A stretch of 64,000 nt of DNA, taken from positions 1 through 64,000 of the forward strand of contig JAPOJQ010000002.1 of assembly GCA_029978335.1 (NCBI GenBank), read 5' to 3'. The notes beneath the pieces are model-generated. The model made no database searches, was not told the DNA's origin, and worked only from the letters and a program-made list of their open reading frames with translations. Shown piece after piece: positions 33,966 through 44,500 of this stretch (position 1 is the first letter of the stretch; every line of letters begins with the position of its first letter). The stretch is from Actinomycetota bacterium (lineage in GTDB: Bacteria > Actinomycetota > Acidimicrobiia > Acidimicrobiales > Ilumatobacteraceae). The position numbers and the translations under genes are program-made.

Positions 33966-36530
33966 CTAGCGGTCGACTGGTAGAGGTTGGCCGAGATCAG
34001 CAGGGACGTCCGTACCGTCGACGGTCAACGGTGTGTGGTTTGCGCCGCTGAGGGGTCGCATACCAGGCATCTCGCTGGCAAATTCGGCATCGCCACGGCG
34101 CCGCCACCATATGCACAGCGCAATGCCGGCAAGGCTCGCAAGGATCGTCAACCAGTCGAGCCAGGTGCGGCCATAGGTCAACACGACGTCACGTGACGTC
34201 GGCACGACCACCATCGAATTCGGCGCCACGCGGTACACGCCGTCGGCCCCATCCACGGTCCAGTTCGGGAAGTAACTGACCCGCACCAACACCGGAACGC
34301 CAACTTGGTCAACGGAGAACGAGACACTGTTCTGCTCCACGACCACGTTCGACACCGTGACCTCGGGAAGTGCCACCACCTCGATTGGCGTCGATGGCAC
34401 CACGATGTCGACCCGACGACCGGCTCCTCCTGGTTCGCCTTGCTCGCGGATCCGATCGACTTGGACATCGATGCGCTGCCACTCAGCTGGACCGTCATCA
34501 GCGGGAAGGGCCGCCCATTCGTCGGGCTGTTGGAACCAACTGGTGCCGAGTTCCAGGTGACGCTCACGTTGATCGCCCGGACGCTCATTCACCACCACCG
34601 GCTGGGTTGCGAGTGGCACCACAATGTCAGCGTTGGCCACCTCATAGATCTCCCACGGGGCAGCAATCGCCACGAGGGAAAGGCCCTGTTGCGCCGCCGC
34701 TTCGGCTTTCGCTTCGGGGGTCCGGACCATCGCATAGCGCACACCGAGATCACGGAGATGACGGACCCCGACCTCGGCGTTGTTGTCGACGTAGCGGAGC
34801 TCACGAACCGGATTCGATGACTGCTTTGACATAGCTGCCGTCGCCAAGAACGAATATGGCGTTGTTCCGGATGCCTCGAAATACAAGGCCTCCATCGAGC
34901 CAATGCACCCGTCGGTCCAGAACGGCAGCAACATGAGCGCCATCGTGGTGCCGTACTGGCCATTGTCAGGGCTGTTCTCCCACAACGCCCGACCGCATCC
35001 GTGATCTTGACCGAGCGCATCCATTGTCGACACCACGTTGTGGTACTCGGCATACGAGGCACCACGACCCTCGTAACCCGTGAAGTTGTACTTCGACCAG
35101 CCATCGCCCGACGCCCGAACGTTAGTCGAGGTGGCCTTGAACGGTCCCCAGCCGTACACGCTTTGGCCATTGTGGGTGGTGGTCCCGCCGCCGGGTAGCA
35201 CCTGATACATGAAGCCGACGACGAGCAACACGCCAAGGGCCGAAACCGAACCGAAGCCCACGCCGACGCGAGCGCCAACGGCGTTGACTGCCGAACGCTC
35301 GCGAATCACATTCCAGACGACCGTCATCACCGCCATGGCCCCGACCATCATCAGCAAGTAGCGCACGAGGAAGAGGAACGGCAGGAGGCGTGGATTCCAC
35401 AGCAGGCCGATCACCGGAAGCGAATCCCTGGTGAGGTACACGCCCGCCACCAGCACCAATCCCAACATGCCGAGCGCCGCTCCATTGAGGTGACGGCGTG
35501 CCACACACCAGGCAAAACCGATCACGGCCAAAGTGGTGATGAGCACATCGAGCGGCGCCGTCAGCGGGAAGAACATGTCCCAGAAGGAGTCATCCACGCC
35601 TTCGGGGCGAGCGCCGTACTTCATGTCGGTCATGAATTCGTGATTCATGAGGAAAGGCCCAACCCACCACGCCACCAGCAGCAGCGATGTCAGCCCGACC
35701 GTGATCGCCCATCGGATGCGTTCCCTATCAGCCCACACCAGCGTGAAGACCAGGGCTGCAACAGCCACGAAGATCAACACAATGCCGTGTGAAACGGCAG
35801 CCGCAGCGATCAGCACCGCGGTCCACACCCGATAACGACCGGTGCGAAGGCCCGCCGCAAGCAAGCCCAGCGCGAACATCGCCAACGTCAACGCGATCGA
35901 GAACGAGAATTCCCCAGCCATCGTCGACTTCAGGTTCCCGCCATAGATCGTGAAGCTCTCATCGAGAGCGAACGCAACTCCAGCGAAAGCGAACAGCTCG
36001 GGAAGTGGATGAGCGAACCGAGCAAGACGACCAAAGGCCCAGCACGACACCGGCAACGTGATGAGCCCTAACACCCCGACAAGCTTCATGGCGACGCCGT
36101 ACGGCAAGAGCACGTCGACGAGCACGATCGCCAGCGCCGGCAACACCATGTAGAAGCGGTAGACGGGCATTCCGCCGTACCAGTCCATCGTCCATCCGTT
36201 GAATCGCAACGAAGGCAGCAAGTGATCACGGAGAAATGCCGGACCCCACACGTGAGCACCGAAGTCACCGCCCGTCGGCGTGTTGTCATCGAAAATGAGG
36301 TCGGCCCCCGGGCTCAACGGATTGAGATGAACGACGTTCATCATGATGACGGTGGTCACGGCGAGCGCAAATGCGGTGAAGCCAAAGCGCCAAATTCGAT
36401 CGTCGTCCCAATCCCTCGCGAACCACGCACGTGGCCTTCGCATCAACCGATCGATGATTCGGCCGCCGATTGAGCGAGGCCCGCCACGCGATGCTGCAAT
36501 CTCATCGACGTCCATACCGACCGACATCAT
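33966..36530 (-). CDS. large polytopic membrane protein, GT-C-like
   Basis: 854 residues. About twelve hydrophobic segments lie between residues 50 and 430, then an extracytoplasmic domain of about 360 residues, a final helix near 800 (WLDWLTILASLAGIALCIWWRRR) and a cytosolic tail. The early loop GGDFGAHVWGPAFLRDHLLP resembles the acidic first loop of lipid-linked-sugar (GT-C) glycosyltransferases and proteins with the 6-pyruvoyl-tetrahydropterin-synthase-related domain. An envelope glycan role is inferred from this and from its neighbours. Start uncertain: ATG at 36530 or 36515. The manB start lies 11 bases downstream. Confidence 0.65.
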   Translation of the reverse strand: MMSVGMDVDEIAASRGGPRSIGGRIIDRLMRRPRAWFARDWDDDRIWRFGFTAFALAVTTVIMMNVVHLNPLSPGADLIFDDNTPTGGDFGAHVWGPAFLRDHLLPSLRFNGWTMDWYGGMPVYRFYMVLPALAIVLVDVLLPYGVAMKLVGVLGLITLPVSCWAFGRLARFAHPLPELFAFAGVAFALDESFTIYGGNLKSTMAGEFSFSIALTLAMFALGLLAAGLRTGRYRVWTAVLIAAAAVSHGIVLIFVAVAALVFTLVWADRERIRWAITVGLTSLLLVAWWVGPFLMNHEFMTDMKYGARPEGVDDSFWDMFFPLTAPLDVLITTLAVIGFAWCVARRHLNGAALGMLGLVLVAGVYLTRDSLPVIGLLWNPRLLPFLFLVRYLLMMVGAMAVMTVVWNVIRERSAVNAVGARVGVGFGSVSALGVLLVVGFMYQVLPGGGTTTHNGQSVYGWGPFKATSTNVRASGDGWSKYNFTGYEGRGASYAEYHNVVSTMDALGQDHGCGRALWENSPDNGQYGTTMALMLLPFWTDGCIGSMEALYFEASGTTPYSFLATAAMSKQSSNPVRELRYVDNNAEVGVRHLRDLGVRYAMVRTPEAKAEAAAQQGLSLVAIAAPWEIYEVANADIVVPLATQPVVVNERPGDQRERHLELGTSWFQQPDEWAALPADDGPAEWQRIDVQVDRIREQGEPGGAGRRVDIVVPSTPIEVVALPEVTVSNVVVEQNSVSFSVDQVGVPVLVRVSYFPNWTVDGADGVYRVAPNSMVVVPTSRDVVLTYGRTWLDWLTILASLAGIALCIWWRRRGDAEFASEMPGMRPLSGANHTPLTVDGTDVPADLGQPLPVDR

Positions 36531-36573
36531 GGCATGGACCTCGTCGTCATCACATGGCGTCCGTACCGACCCG

Positions 36574-37263
36574 CTACCACAGCAGCGTTAATAATCCCGT
36601 GGCGTTGAAGGCTGCGTGGGCGACGATGGCACCGCCAATGCGACCGGTGCGCCACGCCGCAAGACCAAATACGGCGCCGGCGAGCGCAAGTCCCGGAAAC
36701 TCGACGGGCCGCAGATGAATCGCCGCAAAAAAGAGTGAGGCACCGACCCAACCGACGATCGGGCCGAATCTCGCAACAGCGGAACGCTGGATCATCCCCC
36801 GGTAGACGATCTCTTCAACGATCGGTGCGCCAAGGGCAACCACCACCACGAGCAGCACCGTGCGGGCCCCACCGGCAGCGTCGACCAAGCCCCGTGCCGT
36901 TTCCTCAAGACTCGATGCATCGAATGTGTCGGGCCAGATCGCACGCAACGGTGCATAGACCACCGGGATCAACACGACTTGCGTGATGACGCCGATCGGA
37001 GCCCACATGAGATCGACCACGCCAAACCGCAATGTCAGCGTCGACGCCATCGCTGAGGGTGAGCCGACGGCCGCAACGACGCCGAGCAACATCGCCGCCC
37101 ACGACACCGCCGATAGCGCAGCAAGTGTGACGGTGGAAATGTCGTCACCGGCGTTGACCCCCGCAATCGCCAGCACCACCTGACCCAGCACGATCCCCCC
37201 GAACGACCACGCAATGGCCCAGAAGGCCAATGCTCTGCCAAAAGGGACGACCTGATCGTTCAT
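36574..37263 (-). CDS. CPBP family intramembrane metalloprotease
   Basis: 229 residues from ATG 37263. Seven to eight hydrophobic segments. The conserved motifs are APIVEEIVYRGMIQRS (EExxxR), FFAAIHL with the motif-2 His, and AHAAFNATG with the motif-3 His/Asn. This is the Abi/CAAX-like protease family; its bacterial substrates are mostly unknown. It lies downstream of the DUF3499 gene (17 bases), same strand. Confidence 0.85.
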   Translation of the reverse strand: MNDQVVPFGRALAFWAIAWSFGGIVLGQVVLAIAGVNAGDDISTVTLAALSAVSWAAMLLGVVAAVGSPSAMASTLTLRFGVVDLMWAPIGVITQVVLIPVVYAPLRAIWPDTFDASSLEETARGLVDAAGGARTVLLVVVVALGAPIVEEIVYRGMIQRSAVARFGPIVGWVGASLFFAAIHLRPVEFPGLALAGAVFGLAAWRTGRIGGAIVAHAAFNATGLLTLLW

Positions 37264-37280
37264 CGCATCCGAGTCGAGAC

Positions 37281-37502
37281 TCAGACGGCGAGACGCCAGC
37301 CGAGCTGCGGAATCCGTCGGTCGACGACGTCCCAGCCCCGTGGCGCCGTCAGCCGGCCGGCGTGACGCCCACACAAGTCGTAGCCATGCGGCTCACGCTC
37401 AGGCGAGAGTGGATCGATCCACACCTGAGAATCTGCATAGACATAAGTGAGCGTCGCGGTGGCGTGCTCAGAGCAACCGGTGCGGGAGCAGAGTCGGTTC
37501 AC
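37281..37502 (-). CDS. DUF3499 family protein
   Basis: 73 residues: a zinc-ribbon-like start CSRTGCSEHATATLTYVYADSQVWIDPLSPEREPHGYDLCGRHAGRLTAPRGW, the typical actinobacterial DUF3499 protein. Four cysteines/histidines are placed to bind metal (C-x4-C and C-x2-H). In other actinobacteria the gene lies by whiB and manB; no whiB gene is in this window. The GTG lies seven bases after TACCGT. Function unknown. Confidence 0.9.
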   Translation of the reverse strand: MNRLCSRTGCSEHATATLTYVYADSQVWIDPLSPEREPHGYDLCGRHAGRLTAPRGWDVVDRRIPQLGWRLAV

Positions 37503-37559
37503 GGTGATTACGGTACGTCACGAGATGCGCCCAGGGGCGGACCCCCCTATCCTTGGCAC
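37503..37559. promoter_or_regulatory. divergent promoter of DUF3499 gene and ftsH
   Basis: TACCGT (complement of 37510-37515) precedes the DUF3499 GTG by seven bases. TATCCT (37548-37553) precedes the ftsH ATG by six bases. Both mRNAs would have no leader to speak of. The 57 bases contain no other obvious signal. Confidence 0.6.
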
Positions 37560-39551
37560 ATGGACAGCCTGCCTCCCCCGCCCCCGCCCCCTCCCGGCCG
37601 CGGCGATCGACCGGCGTCGCGTCCCGATCGTCGCCAATCACCACGCCAAAAGGGCGACCAATGGAAACCAACTGGCGAATCAAATGGTTCGACCCCCCAG
37701 CCAGCCTGGCGCCGGTGGCTTCCGTGGGTGGCGGTCGGCATCTTCTTGGCCGCTGTGCTGGTTCCGAGCCTTGTTGCTGGACCCACTGGTCCAGCGATCA
37801 CCTACTCCGAATTCATCGACGAAGTCACGGCCGGCAACGTTGCCAGCATTGAAATCGACAACGCCACCGGCAAGATCTCTGGTGAGCTCTCCGACGGTTC
37901 CGCATTCACGTCAACCGGTGGTGGCGAGCGAGGGTTGTCCGAAGCTGACGAGACACTGATCCGCTCAAAAGGCGTCGACTACGAATTTGTCGCGCCGTCC
38001 TCGAACTGGATTTTGAGCCTCGCGGGCTTGTTGTTGCCAGTGATGCTCATCATCGGATTCTTCGTGTGGATGCAGCGCCGAGCGCAAGGCCAGATGGGCA
38101 ACATGATGTCGATCGGTCGAAGCCGGGCAAAGGCCTATTCGACCGATCAACCGTCAACGACCTTTGCTGATATCGCCGGCTACCAAGGCGTCAAGCAAGA
38201 GATCACCGAAGTGGTCGACTTCCTTCGGATGCCGGAACGCTTCGCCGAAATCGGCGCCCGAGTGCCCAAGGGCATCCTGCTCGTTGGCCCCCCCGGTACC
38301 GGCAAGACCTTGTTCGCCCGAGCGGTGGCTGGAGAAGCCGGTGTCGGCTTCCTCAGCGTGACCGGATCCGACTTCATGGAAATGTTCGTCGGCGTCGGCG
38401 CAAGCCGCGTCCGTGATCTGTTCCAACAGGCCCGTCGCATGGGCCGAGCGATCATCTTCATCGATGAGATCGATTCAATCGGCCGCAAGCGCGGGGCCGG
38501 TCTTGGCGGCGGCCATGATGAGCGAGAGCAAACGCTCAATCAGATGCTGTCCGAGATGGACGGATTTGAAACGTCCGAAGGCATTGTGATCATGGCGGCA
38601 ACGAACCGCCCCGACATTCTCGATCCGGCCCTGCTTCGTCCCGGCCGTTTTGATCGACAGATCGTGGTGCCCCTGCCTGAGTTTGAAGAGCGCCTCGCAA
38701 TTCTTCAGGTGCACAGCCGTGATAAGCGGATGGGCCCCGACGTCGACCTGTCGACTATGGCTCGCGCGACTCCCGGAATGGCAGGTGCTGATCTCGCCAA
38801 CCTCGTCAACGAAGCCGCTCTTATTGCGGTGCGTCGAGGATCGGCCCAGATCGAACGAATCGACTTTGAAAACGCCCGTGATCGGGTGGTGCTCGGTGCC
38901 CGACGTGAGTCGATGGTCCTCTCCGCTGAGGAAAAGCGCGCCACCGCCTACCACGAAGCCGGACACGCCCTGCTCGCCACCGTGCTTCCCAACGGCGACC
39001 CGCTCCACAAGGTGACCATCCTCCCGCGCGGAATGGCCCTCGGCGTGACGTGGAGCCTTCCTCAAGAGCGGCACACCTACTCGAAGGAATATTTCGAGGA
39101 CACCATCTGCAAAGCGATGGGCGGACGAGTCGCCGAGAAACTCATCTTTGGTCACCTCAATTCCGGTGCTGCCAACGACCTTGAACAGTCAACCGGCATT
39201 GCGCGTCGGATGGTTCGCGAATGGGGCATGAGTGATCGTGTCGGACCAATGGCATGGGCCGGACAGCAACAGGTCTTCCTCGGCGAAGACCTGATGTCGA
39301 ACGCCCGGGAGTACTCCGACGACACCGCCAGACTTCTCGACGAGGAAATCGCCCGCATCCTGCACGAGCAAGAAGACCGTGCCAATCGGTTGCTGACGAA
39401 GCATCGGCGGGGCCTCGAACTCGTTGCAGAGGCACTCCTCGAACACGAGACCATCGATGGTCCGTCGGTCGCTGAACTCATCCAACAGGGATTGACCGAG
39501 TCGGGCACCGATGAACGCATCGAAGCCAACGTGCTCGGCACCCCTGAGTGA
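37560..39551 (+). CDS. ftsH: membrane-anchored ATP-dependent zinc metalloprotease
   Basis: 663 residues from ATG 37560. Pro-rich N-terminal cytosolic segment (eight Pro at 5-12), helix one at about 53-71, a periplasmic loop, helix two at about 150-170, the AAA domain with Walker A GPPGTGKT (243-250), Walker [16 protein letters not shown] and the [22 protein letters not shown]. The protease site HEAGH is at 465-469. Degrades membrane and regulatory proteins. Open frame continues upstream to 37230, but TATCCT-six bases-ATG and the divergent gene fix the start here. Confidence 0.96.
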   Translation: MDSLPPPPPPPPGRGDRPASRPDRRQSPRQKGDQWKPTGESNGSTPQPAWRRWLPWVAVGIFLAAVLVPSLVAGPTGPAITYSEFIDEVTAGNVASIEIDNATGKISGELSDGSAFTSTGGGERGLSEADETLIRSKGVDYEFVAPSSNWILSLAGLLLPVMLIIGFFVWMQRRAQGQMGNMMSIGRSRAKAYSTDQPSTTFADIAGYQGVKQEITEVVDFLRMPERFAEIGARVPKGILLVGPPGTGKTLFARAVAGEAGVGFLSVTGSDFMEMFVGVGASRVRDLFQQARRMGRAIIFIDEIDSIGRKRGAGLGGGHDEREQTLNQMLSEMDGFETSEGIVIMAATNRPDILDPALLRPGRFDRQIVVPLPEFEERLAILQVHSRDKRMGPDVDLSTMARATPGMAGADLANLVNEAALIAVRRGSAQIERIDFENARDRVVLGARRESMVLSAEEKRATAYHEAGHALLATVLPNGDPLHKVTILPRGMALGVTWSLPQERHTYSKEYFEDTICKAMGGRVAEKLIFGHLNSGAANDLEQSTGIARRMVREWGMSDRVGPMAWAGQQQVFLGEDLMSNAREYSDDTARLLDEEIARILHEQEDRANRLLTKHRRGLELVAEALLEHETIDGPSVAELIQQGLTESGTDERIEANVLGTPE

Positions 39552-39585
39552 CCGTCACTTCAATGTCGCGATCGGGTGAGCGCCG

Positions 39586-40053
39586 TTAGTCGACCTGGCC
39601 GGCGTCGCGTTCACAGCCATCTACAGGACGCACCGAACCAGGATCGCGCGCATCGGCAACTGCGGCCCAGAGATCGGTTGCGGTCACCGGCCCGAGAAAT
39701 CCAGCTGCCACCACCCCATCGGGACCCGCGAGCACGAGGCAGGGAACGGCGTCGATTCCGTACCGCTCATGCAACGCTCGACGGGCGCCGAACTCGACGA
39801 TGTCCACCGCTACCGATGGTGACCGCAACACCGTCGCCTTGTCCGCAACAACTGAGCAGGTGTTGCACGTCGCCGAAGTGAAGACGGCCACGAGCCATTC
39901 GGCGTCAACGTCAGCAAAGTCGTGTCGGTCAATCTGGGTGGGAATGGTGTGCGACGCCTGCGTCGGCGGATCACTCGGACGGCGACGGCGCATGATCTGC
40001 GCTGCCGCCACTGCGATCACGATGATGCCGATTGCGATAAGGACCCGAACCAC
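39586..40053 (-). CDS. membrane-anchored thioredoxin-like protein
   Basis: 155 residues. One N-terminal helix (3-20), a basic stop-transfer RRRR, then a thioredoxin fold with CNTC at 63-66 (VAVFTSATCNTCSVVADKA) and the cis-Pro segment IDAVPCLVLAGPDG. By the positive-inside rule RRRR would keep the domain in the cytoplasm, but an uncleaved signal anchor facing outward is also possible. The GTG lies six bases after TAGAAC, a weak match. It follows the DUF5719-like gene by 38 bases. Confidence 0.75.
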   Translation of the reverse strand: MVRVLIAIGIIVIAVAAAQIMRRRRPSDPPTQASHTIPTQIDRHDFADVDAEWLVAVFTSATCNTCSVVADKATVLRSPSVAVDIVEFGARRALHERYGIDAVPCLVLAGPDGVVAAGFLGPVTATDLWAAVADARDPGSVRPVDGCERDAGQVD

Positions 40054-40091
40054 GCCACGGTTCTAGCAGCAGTGTTCGCGCAGGGCCGCCA

Positions 40092-41564
40092 TCAACAGCA
40101 CGCTGGGCCGGCGATGGCCCACGACGAGCTGATGAGCGCACCGCTCGGCAACCGACGCTCGACGAGCACACGACCCGAAGCGACGATCTCGAGCGGCCGA
40201 CCGAGTACCGCAGGGTCCACAAGGTCAAACACCTCGGTCGACGCCGCTGCGATCGACACCTCGGTCAACCCAGCAACATCGACTGCGCCAGCCGAGCCAA
40301 TCGCTCGCACCGTGAACGTCACGGGAACGTTGTCGAGATTCATCACGATCAGCCCGCCCGCCACCGGCACTGACGGGCCAGCGGCGAGGAACCACGACGT
40401 CGGGAGTGCACCGTTCGCCCGCACGGGCACACCGGCTGACACCGAAGTGGCACGGACACCACCGTCGCCGACCCGAGTCAGTGCTCGATCGACCACCATC
40501 GAACGACCCGACAGGGTGGAAAACACCGCCGAGTGCGGACCCTCGGGCAGGCCGGCGATCGAACCCGCATCGATGACCGCCACCTGCTGTGCGGGAACAC
40601 TGACCGTGGTGGTGACCGAACCAACATCGAGTCCGGTGGCGAAGAACACGGCCGACACCTCGATCGACTCATCAGTCGGGTTGAACACGCTGTATCGCTC
40701 AGCGACCGCGGCACCCTTGTCGCCATCGGCGAACCACCATTGGTCCGACAATGATGGCGAGCCGAGCGCAACCGACTGACCACCTCGAGCACTGTCGTCA
40801 ACACGGAGGGAGCGGCCAACGACCAGCGCACCACGAGCCGCCGTCACGCTGACGCCCACCGATGACTCGCCGCGAGCCCCCGCACCCGGTGTTGCCACGT
40901 CGACCACGCGCACCGACCGTGCCGGAATCGGAAGTCCCGTGAACGCGGCCGGGCGTTGCGTTCCTTGCGCCGTGTGGAACGCCACGTCGACCACCACTTG
41001 ATCGGCCGACGGATTCGCCAAAATCACCTGTTCGTCTGCCTGATCGACGGTGTATCCCTCTGCCAAGTACCACTCCGGCGCGAGGGTGGTCGCACATGGC
41101 GTGGACGATTGTCCGAGGCCGTCAGGGGTTGGGTAGAACGCCCGCTGTTCAACCAACCCTCCCCCGCCAAGCATCTCAACCGTGACCGCAACAAAGGTGC
41201 CCGACATCTCGGCATCAACATCGACCTGGATGCGACCACCCGCTTCGACGTCAACCACGCGTTCGATTGCGTTGTCGGTGTCGCTCAAGAACGTGACGAG
41301 CGCCTGCGTCGCTGTTCCCGAAAGGTTCGCGATGATGACGGCACCGCCGACATCGGGTTCACCAGTGGCTGGCACACCGGGACAGAACCACGTGCTTTCG
41401 AGCAAGCCTGACCGTGGAATCTGTGGGATCCACGGTTCGGGAGCGACGTTGAATGATGCAGCCGTGCCGTCCGGCGCTGAGAGCGACAGCCGAATCAACA
41501 ACCCGGCCACGAGCACGAACAGCACGAGCACCGGTTGGCGGCGTGTCAGACGAATCCGCCTCAT
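40092..41564 (-). CDS. secreted DUF5719-like protein
   Basis: 490 residues. An N-terminal hydrophobic segment (11-30) acts as signal or anchor. The rest is beta-rich, with repeated units such as VIIANLSGTATQALVTFLSD, VILANPSADQVVVDVAFHT, YSVFNPTDESIEVSAVFF and LIVMNLDNVPVTFTVRAIG. These look like four Ig-like or cupredoxin-like modules. It ends in GPACC. Similar proteins follow the giant GT2 gene in other actinobacteria, where they are called DUF5719. The ATG overlaps the GT2 gene by ATGA. Probably an extracytoplasmic partner of that enzyme. Confidence 0.75.
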   Translation of the reverse strand: MRRIRLTRRQPVLVLFVLVAGLLIRLSLSAPDGTAASFNVAPEPWIPQIPRSGLLESTWFCPGVPATGEPDVGGAVIIANLSGTATQALVTFLSDTDNAIERVVDVEAGGRIQVDVDAEMSGTFVAVTVEMLGGGGLVEQRAFYPTPDGLGQSSTPCATTLAPEWYLAEGYTVDQADEQVILANPSADQVVVDVAFHTAQGTQRPAAFTGLPIPARSVRVVDVATPGAGARGESSVGVSVTAARGALVVGRSLRVDDSARGGQSVALGSPSLSDQWWFADGDKGAAVAERYSVFNPTDESIEVSAVFFATGLDVGSVTTTVSVPAQQVAVIDAGSIAGLPEGPHSAVFSTLSGRSMVVDRALTRVGDGGVRATSVSAGVPVRANGALPTSWFLAAGPSVPVAGGLIVMNLDNVPVTFTVRAIGSAGAVDVAGLTEVSIAAASTEVFDLVDPAVLGRPLEIVASGRVLVERRLPSGALISSSWAIAGPACC

Positions 41565-44500
41565 ACCGAGGCCTCGTCGTGTCCAGGTGCCGGCAACATG
41601 ATCACGGGCCCATCGATGGGCGCCGCGCGACCGCTCGACGGTGTCCTACCCCCACCTGGCCGCAGCAGTGCCGCGGCCACGAGTATCCAGCCCAGCATCA
41701 CCACGAACGCCACGAGCGTTCGTCCAAGCGGCCCGTCGTGTTCGACAAGCACCTGACCGCCTGAGGGGAGATCGAACGCAGTGGTGAATCCGAATCCAGC
41801 CCGCGCCTCGAGCGCGACGCCATCGAGCGTTGCGCGCCACGACCCATCAAAGGGGACGCCGAGGTGTAACACACCGGCGTCGGGAACCGACACCAATGTC
41901 GGACCTCTCGCCGCCACCACGTCAACGAGGTCAATCGTCCCTCCGCTGTCGTCAACGATGGTTGACACACCGGCGAGATCAGCAAGGAGCAGGCTGTCCT
42001 CGCCTGCCCGCATCGATGCTTCCGCGGCTGCTCCACTCAAAAATGCGGCCGGCGGAATCCACGAACGGTTGATGAACACCTCGATGGTTGGCGGCGACTG
42101 AATCGAGCCGATGTCCAGTTGGGCAGCGAGGCCATCGACGAGACCAACAGGCGTTGGGAGCTGATCGGCCACGGTCGAATCGATCCCATCGGCAAGGGGT
42201 ACCACCACGTACCGGATGCCCAATGGGGCGAGCAGTCGTCCAATCCGCGACGTCGAACCCACCGCCAACAGGTCGAGCACCTCGCGGATACGAGCCGACG
42301 CAGCGCCATCCGCCACGTCGAACCCATCGAGAAACGACATCGCCCCGGCATCCGACACGGCAAAGCCAATACCGTCGGCATAACGCTCCGCCGGCAACGG
42401 CAGGATTCGTGGGTCGCCGACCCACAGCACGCGGTACGAGCCGAGATCCGATCGCGGCGGGAATTGCGACGCAGCCAGTTCGGCGATCGGGTCCTTCGGC
42501 ATCCGCCACGAACCATCGCCGACGCTCATCACGCCCGGAACGAGTCCGACCACCAAACCCAACTGTGCGGCAAGGACCAACGGTTGACGCCAACTGAACA
42601 CCCGCGCCAACACATCGCTGCCAAAGCCGCCGATGACGCCCGCCGCAGTAATCGACACCCCCAAGAGCACCGGCACCAGCAGGATCTCCCGAGCAGGAAT
42701 CACACGAGCCCCGATCCCACGATCAGCGAGGACGATCAACAACAAGCTGCTGAGCACCAATGTGGCACCTCGAACCGACCACGTCAGTCGCCATGCTCGC
42801 GTGATCATCACCGCCGCGAGCACGGCCAAATAGAGCGCAACAGAAAGCACTACCCAACGACCGTCACCAAACGCAACCGACCGCATCAGGCCATTTCCGG
42901 CAACACCGTCAAAACCAGGGCCGAACCACACGCGCGCATCCCACGTGCTGCTCCACGGCAACAACAAGAACCATGCCGCCCCGACACCAGCGAGGGCGAG
43001 CAGCATTTGCGACGCCGTCGACCAGCGAGCCCGAACCACGACCGTCGCCAGCGCCATCGCCATCACCACGCCCGCGCTCATCACGATCGTGACGGGAGCA
43101 ACCGCTGCGCCGATCGCCACGACCAGCGCGATACCCGCAAGCAACCGGCGACGCTCGCCGGCGCGAAGCGACACCAGACCATCGGGGAGGTCACCCTTAA
43201 CGGTCGACGCATCAGCGGTTGCGATACCAGCAAGACGTCGGGTCAGATGCATGATCCACGGCGCGACGGCATACACGACAAGGGCATCAACGTCACCGCG
43301 GCGGAACAATGTCGGCACGAGGGGAGCCGCTGCGTACACCGCTAGTCCAACAACTCGAGCGCGTTCGGTCGGAAAGACCGTGAGTACTCGACTCAACCCG
43401 AGCAATCCGAGCAGCACTGTGCCGACCGACAACAGCCCCAGCGTTGCCCCCGCATCACCCAGTGCAGCGAACCGCACGACCGCAATGACGAGCCAACCCC
43501 CTGGCGTGGCGGTGGTGGCACCGACGCCACGAGGATCCCACGACGACCACCACGATGAGATCAACCCGGTCACCCCATCATCGACCGGCAACAAACGGCC
43601 CACCCACGGCTCGCGTCCCAGCAGCAACTCGCGTGATCCAATGACGAGGCCGAGCACCACGAACATCCAGGTCAATCCGACGGCGAAGCCACGTTGGCGC
43701 CAACGACGCACCGTCGTCTCCCCTGCGACCAACTCTTCGGTATCGCGCGACCGGAGAAAATCGGTGAGGCGGGCGCTGCCACGCGATTGCAGACCGAGCA
43801 CTTCGCTCTCATCAACGACTCGGAGCGCGCCAACTCGCCGACGCCGCCCAGCGATGGTGCGCCACCGCAGCGGAACCGTGACGAGGGCACGAACTGAATG
43901 CCACGCTTCGGCACCACGACCGGTGAACAGTCCGACGATTGCCTCGACGATGGTCAGCAGCAGCAGTTGCATGCTCCGAATGAGCAGACGTGCCGGTCCG
44001 GTGAGCGCCAGGACGGTATCGATTCGTCGACGGGCGCTCAGCATCGCGCCATCGAGATCTGGGTGTCGGGACGAGAGCGCTGCTCGATGCCGCACGATCG
44101 CATCGGGCGCAATCACCACACGGGCGCCGAGCCAATGTGCCCGCCAACACAGATCAACGTCCTCGCCGATGAGGTCGATCGATGATTCGAAGCCACCCAG
44201 GGACCGGAACAAGTCGGCTCGCACCAACAGGCACGCCGAGGACAGCACAAATACATCGCGCACCGCATCGTGCTGTTCCTGATCGAGCTCGCCGAACTCA
44301 ATCGATCGATCGACTTCACCGAACCGGTCGAGGCCAACGCCCACATCCAGCAAACGACGCGGGTCATCCCACATCACGAACTTCGGGCCAACGAGCCCGG
44401 CATTCGATCGATGAAACTCCTCGACGAGAACCTCAATGGCATGAGGAGCTGGCGCCACATCATCATGCATGAGGCAGAACAAGCCGTTGTCGCCCTCAAC

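Noticed and set aside
37230..37559. Longer N-terminus for FtsH
   Set aside because: It would run antisense through the whole DUF3499 gene; TATCCT plus six bases marks ATG 37560.
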